Source: Maridesulfovibrio zosterae DSM 11974
GTDB taxonomy: Bacteria; Desulfobacterota; Desulfovibrionia; Desulfovibrionales; Desulfovibrionaceae
Assembly: GCF_000425265.1 (NCBI RefSeq)
Contig: NZ_KE384343.1
Coordinates: 50,774 to 114,773 of the forward strand
DNA: 64,000 nt
Direction: 5' to 3'
Shown here: positions 17,434 to 24,978 of the stretch, in pieces
Position numbering within the stretch: the first letter of the stretch is position 1
Layout: each line of letters opens with the position of its first letter
Translations under genes and position numbers: made by a program
Notes under the pieces: generated by a model
The model's input: the letters and a program-made list of their open reading frames with translations, nothing else
Database searches by the model: none
Told to the model about the DNA's origin: nothing

Positions 17434-17450
17434 TGGCATCAATTGTGCTT
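17434..17450 (+). promoter_or_regulatory. Sigma-54 promoter of nifV operon
   Basis: TTGGCATCAATTGTGCTT has GG at 17435-17436 and GC at 17447-17448 with exactly 10 bases between. It is weaker than the nifH box because the C of GGCAC is T. Transcription should start at about 17460, about 32 bases before the nifV ATG. Confidence 0.75.
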
Positions 17451-17491
17451 TATTGGGAGTATAGGTTTTTAATCCCAACGGAGTTTGAAAA

Positions 17492-18598
17492 ATGCTGATA
17501 GATACTACTCTTCGTGAAGGCGCGCAGTTATTCGGAGCTTACTTTAATTTAGAAACTCGTAAGCGCATTGCATCATCACTTATTAAAATAGGTGTGGATG
17601 AAATTGAGCTGGGATGGGTAGGACAAGAGAAACTTTCTGAACTCGTACAGTATGTCAGCTCCATTGCAGAAGATACGGTCTTGAGTGTTTGGTCTCCATG
17701 CAGGGAAAAAGATATTCTTGCTGCTGCCGAATTATCAGTTGATCGTATCAATATTGGAGTTCCTGTTTCAGATCTACATATCGAAAAAAGGCTATCAACT
17801 GATCGTAAAGCTCTGCTTCATAAAATTTCGGCTGCTGTCCGCACTGCAAAGGCTGTAGGCTTTAAGTACGTCTCCGTGGGCATGGAAGATGTTTCGAGAG
17901 CGGATATTGATTTCGCTCTGACAACGGCGCTTCTTGCCAAAGCTTGTGGAGCTTCCAGAATCAGGCTTTCTGATTCGCTTGGACAACTGACTCCTCGAGC
18001 CATGGAAAAGCTGGTCACTAAATTTCGGTCTCAGATAAATATAGATATTGCAGTTCACTGTCATGATGATTTCGGTATGGCCACAGCCAATGCAGTTACA
18101 GCTCTTGAATCAGGAGCTATGTATGCTGACTGTTCCGTGCTGGGGATAGGTGAACGTGCAGGTATTGCTGTCACAGAAGAGCTGGTGGCATGGCTGGCTC
18201 TACGTGACAGTAATGACCGTTATTCAACAAAAGTTTTAAAAGATGTTTGTTTGATGGTATCGGCCGCTTCAAAAGTTCATGTGCCTCGTACCAAGGCTGT
18301 AGTCGGAACTGATATTTTTGCCTGTGAATCAGGTTTGCATACTCACGCACTCAGTAAGCTTCCGGAACTTTTTGAACCGTACAATCCAGAGTCCGTCGGA
18401 ATTTTCCGTAAATTGGCTGTGGGAGGAAAAAGCGGTAAAGCTGCTGTGCGCTCTGCTCTTGATGATTGCGGAGTAGATTGCGCTGCAACAGATCTTACAA
18501 CTCTTACCGAAGCTGTACGGCAGCTTTCCTGCCGTTTGGAACGTCCTCTGACCCGTAGTGAATTTTTGAAGCTTAATGATGAAGAGGTGCTCTCATGA
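17492..18598 (+). CDS. nifV: NifV, homocitrate synthase
   Basis: NifV condenses acetyl-CoA and 2-oxoglutarate into homocitrate, the organic ligand of FeMo-co. The 368-aa protein opens with the DRE-TIM metallolyase signature IDTTLREGAQ. It has the metal-binding VHCHDDFGMATANA and the catalytic-loop ESGLHTHAL. It is divergent from nifH and has its own sigma-54 promoter. CGGAG lies before the ATG. The stop overlaps the start of the next small ORF (ATGA), so the downstream genes are coupled to it. Confidence 0.93.
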   Translation: MLIDTTLREGAQLFGAYFNLETRKRIASSLIKIGVDEIELGWVGQEKLSELVQYVSSIAEDTVLSVWSPCREKDILAAAELSVDRINIGVPVSDLHIEKRLSTDRKALLHKISAAVRTAKAVGFKYVSVGMEDVSRADIDFALTTALLAKACGASRIRLSDSLGQLTPRAMEKLVTKFRSQINIDIAVHCHDDFGMATANAVTALESGAMYADCSVLGIGERAGIAVTEELVAWLALRDSNDRYSTKVLKDVCLMVSAASKVHVPRTKAVVGTDIFACESGLHTHALSKLPELFEPYNPESVGIFRKLAVGGKSGKAAVRSALDDCGVDCAATDLTTLTEAVRQLSCRLERPLTRSEFLKLNDEEVLS

Positions 18599-18798
18599 TT
18601 AGACGTGTTCTGCTTATATCTTTCTGGATAGCTATTATGGTCAGACCCGTCTATTCCTCTGACGCTGTGTTTTTCTATCAATTCAGCTGTGGAAGTAATT
18701 CCGGCGCGGTATTGAAAAATATTTCATCCATATTTCAGGATGGTTGCCCTGCCGCAAAGATGAAATTATCTCTGAATATTTTAAACACAGGCGGATAA
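18595..18798 (+). CDS. Small predicted exported protein between nifV and modB
   Basis: The ATG overlaps the nifV stop by ATGA. The 67-aa product begins with a basic-hydrophobic signal sequence (RRVLLISFWIAIMVRPVYSSDA). About 45 mature residues follow with two cysteines and no recognised motif. It sits where modA, the periplasmic molybdate-binding protein, would be expected before modB, but it is far too short and does not read like ModA. It could be a remnant left by a deletion, or a genuine secreted peptide. Five bases separate its stop from the modB start. Confidence 0.5.
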   Translation: MIRRVLLISFWIAIMVRPVYSSDAVFFYQFSCGSNSGAVLKNISSIFQDGCPAAKMKLSLNILNTGG

Positions 18799-18803
18799 TA
18801 AAG

Positions 18804-19592
18804 ATGAGTAATATAGATTTAACAGCACTTGCGGTAACATTAAAGCTGGCTCTTATTGTAACCCCTGTACTTTTAATTATATGCCTGCCTGTTGCATATA
18901 TGCTTGCTAAAGGTAACATTCGCGGCAAACATTTTATTGAGGCCGCGTGTAATCTGCCCATGGTTCTGCCACCAACAGTGCTGGGCTTCGGTCTGCTTAT
19001 GATCATGGGACCATATTCCCTGCTGGGTACAGGTTGGAAGGCATTGACCGGGGGAAGTTTAACATTCTCTTTTGCAGGGCTTGTTTTCGGTTCTCTTATA
19101 TACAGCCTTCCCTTTGGGATATTACCTCTGAGAGCCGCTCTTGAAAAGGTTGACGATGGGATTATCGAAGGCGCTAGAGCGCTGGGTATGAATGCATTTC
19201 AGGCTTTTATTTTTGTGACCCTTCCTAATGCGATTGGTGGATTAACTGCTTCTGCTGCACTGATCTTTGCTCATACTGTTGGAGAATTCGGAGTAGCCCT
19301 GATGATTGGAGGATCTATTCCGGGTGAAACCAAGGTTGTTTCTATTGCGATTTATGAACAGGCTGAAATGCTTGATTACGGAGCTGCCGGATTACTCTGT
19401 CTGATTTTACTGGTTGTCAGCTACGGTGCTCTGTTGATTATAGGAAAGAATTCTGGAGGAGGGCCTGCCTTTTTCAGCAGTCGATGCTGTGAACACAAGC
19501 CTTCTGACTATAGAGAACTTAAATATTTAAAAGAGGAAGACTCTATTTCTCTTGGTGTTAGGAGAGCTGTAAATGAAATTATGCAGAACTGA
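18804..19592 (+). CDS. modB: ModB-like molybdate ABC transporter permease
   Basis: From the ATG at 18804 (MSNIDLTALAVTLKLAL) the protein has 262 residues with five to six membrane segments. The ABC-contact EAA loop reads EGARALGMNAFQAFIFVTLPNAIGG, as in ModB/CysT permeases. The signature VLPPTVLGFGLLMIMGPYSLLG is typical of molybdate permeases. About 45 extra residues after the last membrane segment (with a CC pair) make it longer than usual ModB. No modA or modC lies next to it, so its partners are elsewhere or differ. Co-transcription with nifV implies molybdenum supply for nitrogenase. Confidence 0.82.
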   Translation: MSNIDLTALAVTLKLALIVTPVLLIICLPVAYMLAKGNIRGKHFIEAACNLPMVLPPTVLGFGLLMIMGPYSLLGTGWKALTGGSLTFSFAGLVFGSLIYSLPFGILPLRAALEKVDDGIIEGARALGMNAFQAFIFVTLPNAIGGLTASAALIFAHTVGEFGVALMIGGSIPGETKVVSIAIYEQAEMLDYGAAGLLCLILLVVSYGALLIIGKNSGGGPAFFSSRCCEHKPSDYRELKYLKEEDSISLGVRRAVNEIMQN

Positions 19593-20523
19593 TTTTGGTG
19601 ATATCCCTGTGTCAGGTGCGGTTGAAAACTATCCAGATGGTAGTATTCGGTCCTGTTCTCCATCCACGGAGTGCTTCTTAACAACTGAGGCTGGGGAACT
19701 CATCCCCCAGTATTCCACTGATGATCTCAGGCGTAAAACTGTGCAGGCTGTACATTTTTATGAAAACGGTAAACTAAAATCTCTGCCACTTGAGATGAAG
19801 ACTCCGGTATTTACTCCAGCCGGTATTGTCTCAGCAGAAATGGTAACATTTTATGAGAGTGGAAAAGTAAAACGGGTATTTCCTCTTAACGGAAAGCTTT
19901 CCGGATACTGGGCGCAGGAAGATGAGGAAGGGCTGGCTGAAATTTTGACTCTGGATACTCCATGCGGACCGATTTCTGCCAAGGTTATCAGCATGTGTTT
20001 TTATGAAAGTGGACGCTTGCGGTCTCTTACCCTGTGGCCCGGTGATAAGATAAACGTATCAACTCCATCCGGTGTTATAAAAACTCGTGTCGGTCTCAGT
20101 TTTAGTTCTAATGGCAAAATAAAATCCTTGGAACCTGCCGAACCTGTATCAGTTAAAACTTTCATTGGAGATATAACTGCTTATGATCCGGACGCTGTAG
20201 GTATTAATGGTGATGCAAACTCGCTAACATTTGGCGAAAATGGCGAAGTAACCAAAGTCGTAACAACTTTAACATCCATCATCGCTACTCATCATTCCGG
20301 GCGTGAGTTGACTTTTATTCCTGAGTATAGAGAGTCTCTATGCGGTGATGGTGAAAGGGAGGTTATCCCGATGTATATAAGTTTTGATAACAGTGGTGTC
20401 TCTATCTGCTCTGGAGTTGATTCAGATCCGGTATATCTAGATTTTAGTGAGCATGAATTTAGAACTCAGCCATTTTTGCCTCAGCTGGATAATTTGTTCG
20501 GTGCATTAAGGTGTTCCGTATAA
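19573..20523 (+). CDS. Repeat protein of unknown function at the end of the nifV operon
   Basis: The 316-aa protein has no signal peptide or membrane segment. It is built from repeats that alternate a TPxGxIxA strand with a Y-[ED]-x-G-x-[LIV]-[KR]-S-[LV] hairpin. The second element occurs at residues 20-28, 63-71, 94-102, 144-152, 178-186 and, more divergent, 221-229. The pattern resembles MORN_2/antitoxin-type beta-hairpin repeats but with longer modules. The start overlaps modB by 20 bases and a terminator follows, so it ends the nifV operon. Its place suggests a role in molybdenum handling or nitrogenase regulation; that is inference only. Confidence 0.75.
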   Translation: MKLCRTDFGDIPVSGAVENYPDGSIRSCSPSTECFLTTEAGELIPQYSTDDLRRKTVQAVHFYENGKLKSLPLEMKTPVFTPAGIVSAEMVTFYESGKVKRVFPLNGKLSGYWAQEDEEGLAEILTLDTPCGPISAKVISMCFYESGRLRSLTLWPGDKINVSTPSGVIKTRVGLSFSSNGKIKSLEPAEPVSVKTFIGDITAYDPDAVGINGDANSLTFGENGEVTKVVTTLTSIIATHHSGRELTFIPEYRESLCGDGEREVIPMYISFDNSGVSICSGVDSDPVYLDFSEHEFRTQPFLPQLDNLFGALRCSV

Positions 20524-20619
20524 TTTAAAGAACGTCACTGGTAGTATTTTGTATTCAGCTTTTATTTATTCAACCTTAATGTCTTTTGTGATAAATATCT
20601 TGCATTATGGTGCTTAAAT

Positions 20620-20652
20620 AAAAAGACTACTTTTTTAAAATGTAGTCTTTTT
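20620..20652 (+). terminator. Terminator of the nifV operon
   Basis: AAAAAGACTAC (20620-20630) pairs with GTAGTCTTTTT (20642-20652) around an 11-base AT-rich loop, about 100 bases after the last gene. The A and T ends make it bidirectional. Confidence 0.8.
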
Positions 20653-21087
20653 ATTTATGTCCATTCTTAAAAAATGTATCTCTAAGTTCATAAACACTAT
20701 TTATACGTAACATCCGTCCTGTTACAGTCATTTTGTATATAAAAGTGTATTCATTTAAATTTGTGAAAAATATAACCATCTCAAAAATAAAAATATTAAT
20801 GTAATAGCTGTTGACGCAGCATTTAAAAGCCTATAGCTACACCATCCCTGACCATGGTTTTTGCCTCTATGCATATCATTTCGGTGCCTCTGCTTTTATG
20901 CCTCGTTCTGTTTATCATAAGTAACATTTATAAATTTTAGCCAATCAAAAGGGAGCTCTCTTCCGAGCTGACCTTTTGGTATGGTCCGGTTATGCACTTT
21001 GTATTGATCGTGCAATCAATTTTTGTAGTTCTCTAGTAATTGAGTTGTTCTGTAACTGATTATATTTATTAAAAAAGGAAAGAAATA
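20653..21087 (+). other. Long AT-rich leader region before the SulP transporter
   Basis: No gene is seen in these 435 bases. A possible promoter is TTGACG (20811-20816) with TATAGC (20832-20837), but the 15-base spacing is short. A strong hairpin at 20946-20978 lies in what would be the leader. The ribosome-binding site AAAGGAAAGAA precedes the ATG at 21088. Confidence 0.4.
20946..20978 (+). other. Stable hairpin in the SulP leader
   Basis: CAAAAGG (20946-20952) pairs with CCTTTTG (20972-20978), and AGCTC (20954-20958) with GAGCT (20965-20969), around a 6-base loop with a one-by-two internal bulge. No T-tract follows. It may be a regulatory leader element or a fragment of an operator. Confidence 0.45.
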
Positions 21088-22677
21088 ATGGATGCAAGCT
21101 GCGCTATCGTGCCCAGTTCAAAAGGTTCTGTTCAAAGTGATATCTTTTCAGGTCTTACCGTTGCTCTGGCATTAGTGCCGGAGGCTGTAGCCTTTTCATT
21201 TGTGGCTGGAGTTTCGCCTATTGTAGGACTTTACGGTGCATTTATGATGTGCCTGATTACAGCTGTTCTCGGAGGGCGTCCGGGCATGATTTCAGGCGCT
21301 ACAGGAGCCATGGCTGTGGTTATGGTCAATCTGGTTATGGAAGGTAATGCTCTTGGTGGTCCAGGATCACAACTCGGCGTGCAGTATTTGTTTTTTACTT
21401 TGCTTTTAGTTGGTATACTTCAAGCTCTTGCCGGAATTTTTAGGTTGGGCAAGTTTATCAGAATGGTTCCCCGCTCTGTCATGATGGGCTTTGTAAACGG
21501 GCTTGCCATTGTAATTTTTCTTTCACAGTTGAAGATGTTCAAGGCAGACGGTCATTGGATACAGGGTGATTCTTTATTCATAATGCTCGGACTTGTCGCT
21601 CTGACCATGGCAATTCTGCTTGCTGTTCCTAAAATATATAAAAAAGCACCCGGAGCATTAGTCGCAATTCTCAGTGTTTCAGCTTTGGTTATTTTTGCAA
21701 GGATCGATACTGCAACAGTTTTATCATTTATTCAGTCAAACGGTGGAAGTGGAATCAAAGCCGGATTACCGTCTTTCGCAATTCCTCAGGTTCCATTTAC
21801 ATGGGAAACCATGGTTTTTATTTTTCCATACGCATTAATCCTCGCAGCAATTGGGCTTATCGAATCTCTTATGACTTTGAGCCTGATTGATGAACTTACT
21901 GATACTCACGGGAATGGCAACAGAGAATGCATGGCGCAGGGGCTGGCGAACTTTGTTAACGGACTGTTTGGAGGAATGGGCGGCTGTGCAATGATCGGTC
22001 AAAGTATGATCAATATTACTTCCGGCGGGCGGGGTAGACTCTCCGGTATTGTGGCAGCATCTGCTTTGCTGTTTTTTATTCTTTTTACTTCCAGCTACAT
22101 TGAAGTGGTGCCAATAGCTGCTCTCGTAGGGGTTATGTTCATTGTTGTGATCAAGACTTTTGCGTGGAGTACCTTTAATATTATGAACAAAATTCCCAAA
22201 TGGGATGTGATCGTCATTCTATTGGTAACATTCTTGACTGTTCAATATGATCTTGCTGTGGCTGTAATTTGCGGAGTGATTATTTCAGCTGTTATTTTTG
22301 CCTGGGAGAACGCTCTTCGTATTCGTGCCCGTAAAATGGTGGATGAGCACGGCATCAAACATTATCAGATTTACGGTCCACTGTTCTTTGGCTCTACAAC
22401 GCTGTTTATGAGCAAGTTCGACGTGAAAAATGATCCGCAGGAAGTCATAATTGATTTTGAGGAGTCACGTATTATGGATCAATCGGCAATTGAGATTATT
22501 AATAAAGTTGCTGAAATGTATCAACGCTCCGGTAAAACCATTCATTTATGGCATCTTAGTAAAGACTGCGTGCGTTTGATCAAAAAAGCAGAAAAAATAT
22601 GCGTAGTAAATGTTCTGGCCGATCCTGATTACTTTGTCAGTATCGATGATTATCATAAGTTTAAAGCTAATGTGTAA
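21088..22677 (+). CDS. SulP-family inorganic anion transporter with STAS domain
   Basis: The 529-aa protein has the SulP membrane domain of 10-14 segments, including the N-terminal signature SGLTVALALVPEAVAFSFVAGVSPIVGLYGAF and GMIGQSMINITSGGRGRLSG-like residues in the middle (CAMIGQSMINITSGG). About 120 C-terminal residues form a cytoplasmic STAS domain (IIDFEESRIMDQSAIEIINK). Substrates of the family are sulfate, bicarbonate or other anions; sequence alone does not decide. In a sulfate reducer sulfate is plausible, but bicarbonate is as likely. The gene is monocistronic with its own terminator. Confidence 0.88.
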   Translation: MDASCAIVPSSKGSVQSDIFSGLTVALALVPEAVAFSFVAGVSPIVGLYGAFMMCLITAVLGGRPGMISGATGAMAVVMVNLVMEGNALGGPGSQLGVQYLFFTLLLVGILQALAGIFRLGKFIRMVPRSVMMGFVNGLAIVIFLSQLKMFKADGHWIQGDSLFIMLGLVALTMAILLAVPKIYKKAPGALVAILSVSALVIFARIDTATVLSFIQSNGGSGIKAGLPSFAIPQVPFTWETMVFIFPYALILAAIGLIESLMTLSLIDELTDTHGNGNRECMAQGLANFVNGLFGGMGGCAMIGQSMINITSGGRGRLSGIVAASALLFFILFTSSYIEVVPIAALVGVMFIVVIKTFAWSTFNIMNKIPKWDVIVILLVTFLTVQYDLAVAVICGVIISAVIFAWENALRIRARKMVDEHGIKHYQIYGPLFFGSTTLFMSKFDVKNDPQEVIIDFEESRIMDQSAIEIINKVAEMYQRSGKTIHLWHLSKDCVRLIKKAEKICVVNVLADPDYFVSIDDYHKFKANV

Positions 22678-22704
22678 TTTTTAAGAATCAGTATTTAATA
22701 TGGG

Positions 22705-22733
22705 GGATGCATTTAATTATGCATCCTTTTTTT
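22705..22733 (+). terminator. Terminator after SulP gene
   Basis: GGATGCAT (22705-22712) pairs with ATGCATCC (22719-22726) around TTAATT and is followed by seven T residues, 27 bases after the stop. Confidence 0.88.
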
Positions 22734-22863
22734 ATATAAAACCATTTTTACCATTAATAGACAGGTTGTCTGTTTCTTTATGATGATATATGCAGGGTAA
22801 AACTATAATTGGTTGTAATTTAGTTAAGAACACTGACGGGTTATATTTTGTGGAGATGATGAG

Positions 22864-24084
22864 ATGGTCGGATTTAAAAAAAATATGATTGACAAAAATC
22901 AGTCCGCGTTAAAACTGGCGAATATTTTACTGTTTATAATCTTGTTTCTTGTAATGGCTGGTTGCGGCTTGAAACGTAACGCAATCCCTGTTGAGCTTCA
23001 AAGCGAGGCCACAGTAGTCGGTTACAAATATATACGTTTTTATGGAGATACTACTCCGGAAAACATGGATAAAATGATGAGTACGTGGGCAGACCTGAGT
23101 AAGCAGGCTGAGCGCACTCCAAATATTAATTTTCTAAGTTTATCCGGTGGAGGTGCTGATGGAGCTTTTGGCGCAGGTTTTTTGTCCGGGTGGACAGCTA
23201 GAGGTGACCGTCCTAAATTTAATATTGTTACTGGAGTAAGTACCGGAGCTTTGATAGCTCCGTTTGCATTCATGGGCGAGGAATACGATCCTTTTATAAA
23301 GTTGTTTTACACGACTTTTTCCACAAAAGATCTGGTTACTCCCCGGCCATATGCCTCAGCCATTTCAGGAGACTCTATATACAGTACTAGGCCATTGAGG
23401 GAAGCTTTAAAGAAATATGTTTCAGATGAATTGATTGTCAAGATTGCCGCTGAGCATCGCAATGGAAGAAGGCTGTTTATCGGTACAACCAATCTTGATG
23501 CTATGCGTCCAGTATACTGGGATATCGGAGAGATTGCTCAGTATAAAACCAAGGAAGCATACCAGCTTATTCGGGATGTGATTCTTGCTTCTGCTTCCGT
23601 TCCGGTCGCTTTTCCTCCAGTATATTTTAAGGTTCAGGCAAGAGGCCATCTTTATGATGAAATGCATGTTGATGGAGGTGTATCAAATCAGGTTTTTTCA
23701 TATCCTCCGAGTATCCACCTTGCTGATGAATTGAAAAAAATAGGTGAGACACGAAAAATTACACTCTATGTAATCAGAAATGATGCTCTTATATCAGAAG
23801 GGCAGCAGATTGATCCATATCTGGCCGGAATTGCAGCACGCTCCATGGCCGGGCTCATTCGCAATCAGGGGATAGGAGATTTATACAGAATTTTTTATAC
23901 AGCTCAGCGGGATAGAGTCGATTTTAAACTTGCTTTTATTCCCCCTGAATATAATGAGGAATCAGACGAATTGTTCAGCCCTGTTTATATGCGTAATTTA
24001 TTTGAATTAGGTTATAAAATGGCAAAGAGTGATCATCCTTGGCATGCATCACCTCCGTCCTGTGTCGGGCGTGAAAACTATTAG
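22864..24084 (+). CDS. Patatin-like phospholipase lipoprotein
   Basis: The 406-aa protein starts with a lipoprotein signal ending in the lipobox LVMAGC (Cys about residue 38). The patatin domain follows, with the oxyanion-hole glycine cluster SLSGGGADGAFGAGFL, the nucleophile elbow GVSTG and the second catalytic residue in VDGGVSN. These Ser-Asp hydrolases cleave acyl chains from lipids. Export to the outer or inner membrane is predicted from the lipobox. The ATG at 22864 is preceded by GTGGAGATG, a fair ribosome-binding site. It is a single gene, unrelated to its neighbours. Confidence 0.88.
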   Translation: MVGFKKNMIDKNQSALKLANILLFIILFLVMAGCGLKRNAIPVELQSEATVVGYKYIRFYGDTTPENMDKMMSTWADLSKQAERTPNINFLSLSGGGADGAFGAGFLSGWTARGDRPKFNIVTGVSTGALIAPFAFMGEEYDPFIKLFYTTFSTKDLVTPRPYASAISGDSIYSTRPLREALKKYVSDELIVKIAAEHRNGRRLFIGTTNLDAMRPVYWDIGEIAQYKTKEAYQLIRDVILASASVPVAFPPVYFKVQARGHLYDEMHVDGGVSNQVFSYPPSIHLADELKKIGETRKITLYVIRNDALISEGQQIDPYLAGIAARSMAGLIRNQGIGDLYRIFYTAQRDRVDFKLAFIPPEYNEESDELFSPVYMRNLFELGYKMAKSDHPWHASPPSCVGRENY

Positions 24085-24458
24085 TCCAAGTTGCTTCTTC
24101 TTTGTGCGGTTTTTTATAAAAACTGGTTTTAGCTTTTTTAGATCAGCATATTACAGACTTCATTAAATGTGTTTTTTTTAGTAAACTACGCACATGATGA
24201 ATAATAAAGACATGTAGCTGTTAACTGTGATATTTGTATATTTATGGAGATAGAAGGAAGTTTATCCCTGTAAAATATACTATGACCGTTTGTCTTGAAG
24301 CTGTTCTTTCGGGGAGAAGGAGGACCTATATTCGTATAGAAAAGGTCAAAAAAGTAACCTAATAATTAATTTAAGCCTAAATAAAAAAATCAGTCTTCAT
24401 CGTGAAGCAGGTTCTCCATTTAAGCATTATTTTTAGGTGGAGGGCTGGAGCATATTAT
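24085..24458 (+). other. Intergenic region between patatin and CcsA-like genes
   Basis: No gene is supported in these 374 bases. A 26-codon frame starts at an ATG at 24281, but it has no ribosome-binding site at a usable distance. GGAGGGCTGGAGC just before 24459 serves the next gene. Confidence 0.35.
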
Positions 24459-24896
24459 ATGTCGAATTTTCTAATAGTTCATATTGCTACGTCCACAGCA
24501 GGCTACCTTGTCTTTGCTATTGCATTCGTGATTGCCTGTCTTTTTATTTATCGGGAAAAAACAATCAAAAGCAAAAATGTGAATCTTAAAGAGAGATTTT
24601 CTTTCAGTCTCGATATACTGGATAAGTACATGTTTACTGCTCTTACAGTTGGTTTTATTCTGCTGTCGATAGGAATCCCGACAGGAGCTCTGCTTCAGAG
24701 AAAGATGTTCGGGAGCATAAATATGTTCTCACCACGGTTAGCAATTCCATCAGTGTTATGGTTGTTTTACCTGATTATTATTTATGCCCGTTATAGATCC
24801 GGTTATCGGGGCCGGATTACCTCTTATCTGGTTATTTTTGGAGGATGCTGCACCATGCTTTCTCTGTTTTATGAATTGTACAGAGTTAATTTGTAG
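24459..24896 (+). CDS. Short CcsA/HemX-like membrane protein
   Basis: From the ATG at 24459, preceded by a GGAG-type site, the protein has 145 residues and four predicted membrane segments. It resembles the C-terminal half of CcsA/HemX cytochrome-c assembly proteins. The first segment starts FLIVHIATSTAGYLVFAIAF, as in the family's histidine-containing helix, and GFILLSIGIPTGALLQ and LWLFYLIIIYARYRSGYRGR match the last two helices. The tryptophan-rich WGxxWxWDPKE haem motif is missing. It may be a shortened haem-handling protein or a partial gene. Confidence 0.6.
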   Translation: MSNFLIVHIATSTAGYLVFAIAFVIACLFIYREKTIKSKNVNLKERFSFSLDILDKYMFTALTVGFILLSIGIPTGALLQRKMFGSINMFSPRLAIPSVLWLFYLIIIYARYRSGYRGRITSYLVIFGGCCTMLSLFYELYRVNL

Positions 24897-24915
24897 ATAT
24901 TGTTTTTATGAATTT

Positions 24916-24953
24916 AATAAAAAAGGCATTCAAATTTGAATGCCTTTTTTATT
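24916..24953. terminator. Bidirectional terminator between CcsA-like and chemotaxis genes
   Basis: A nearly uninterrupted palindrome centred at 24934/24935 (AAAAGGCATTCAAA with its exact complement) has A runs on the left and T runs on the right. It serves the two convergent genes. Confidence 0.88.
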
Positions 24954-24978
24954 TTGTCTGTCCCGTCCTGAAATCGGT

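Noticed and set aside
18595-18798. The 67-aa ORF as a modA pseudogene
   Set aside because: No ModA motif could be recognised in any frame between nifV and modB; only position suggests it.
24281-24361. 26-codon frame before the CcsA-like gene
   Set aside because: No ribosome-binding site at a usable distance and no recognisable content.
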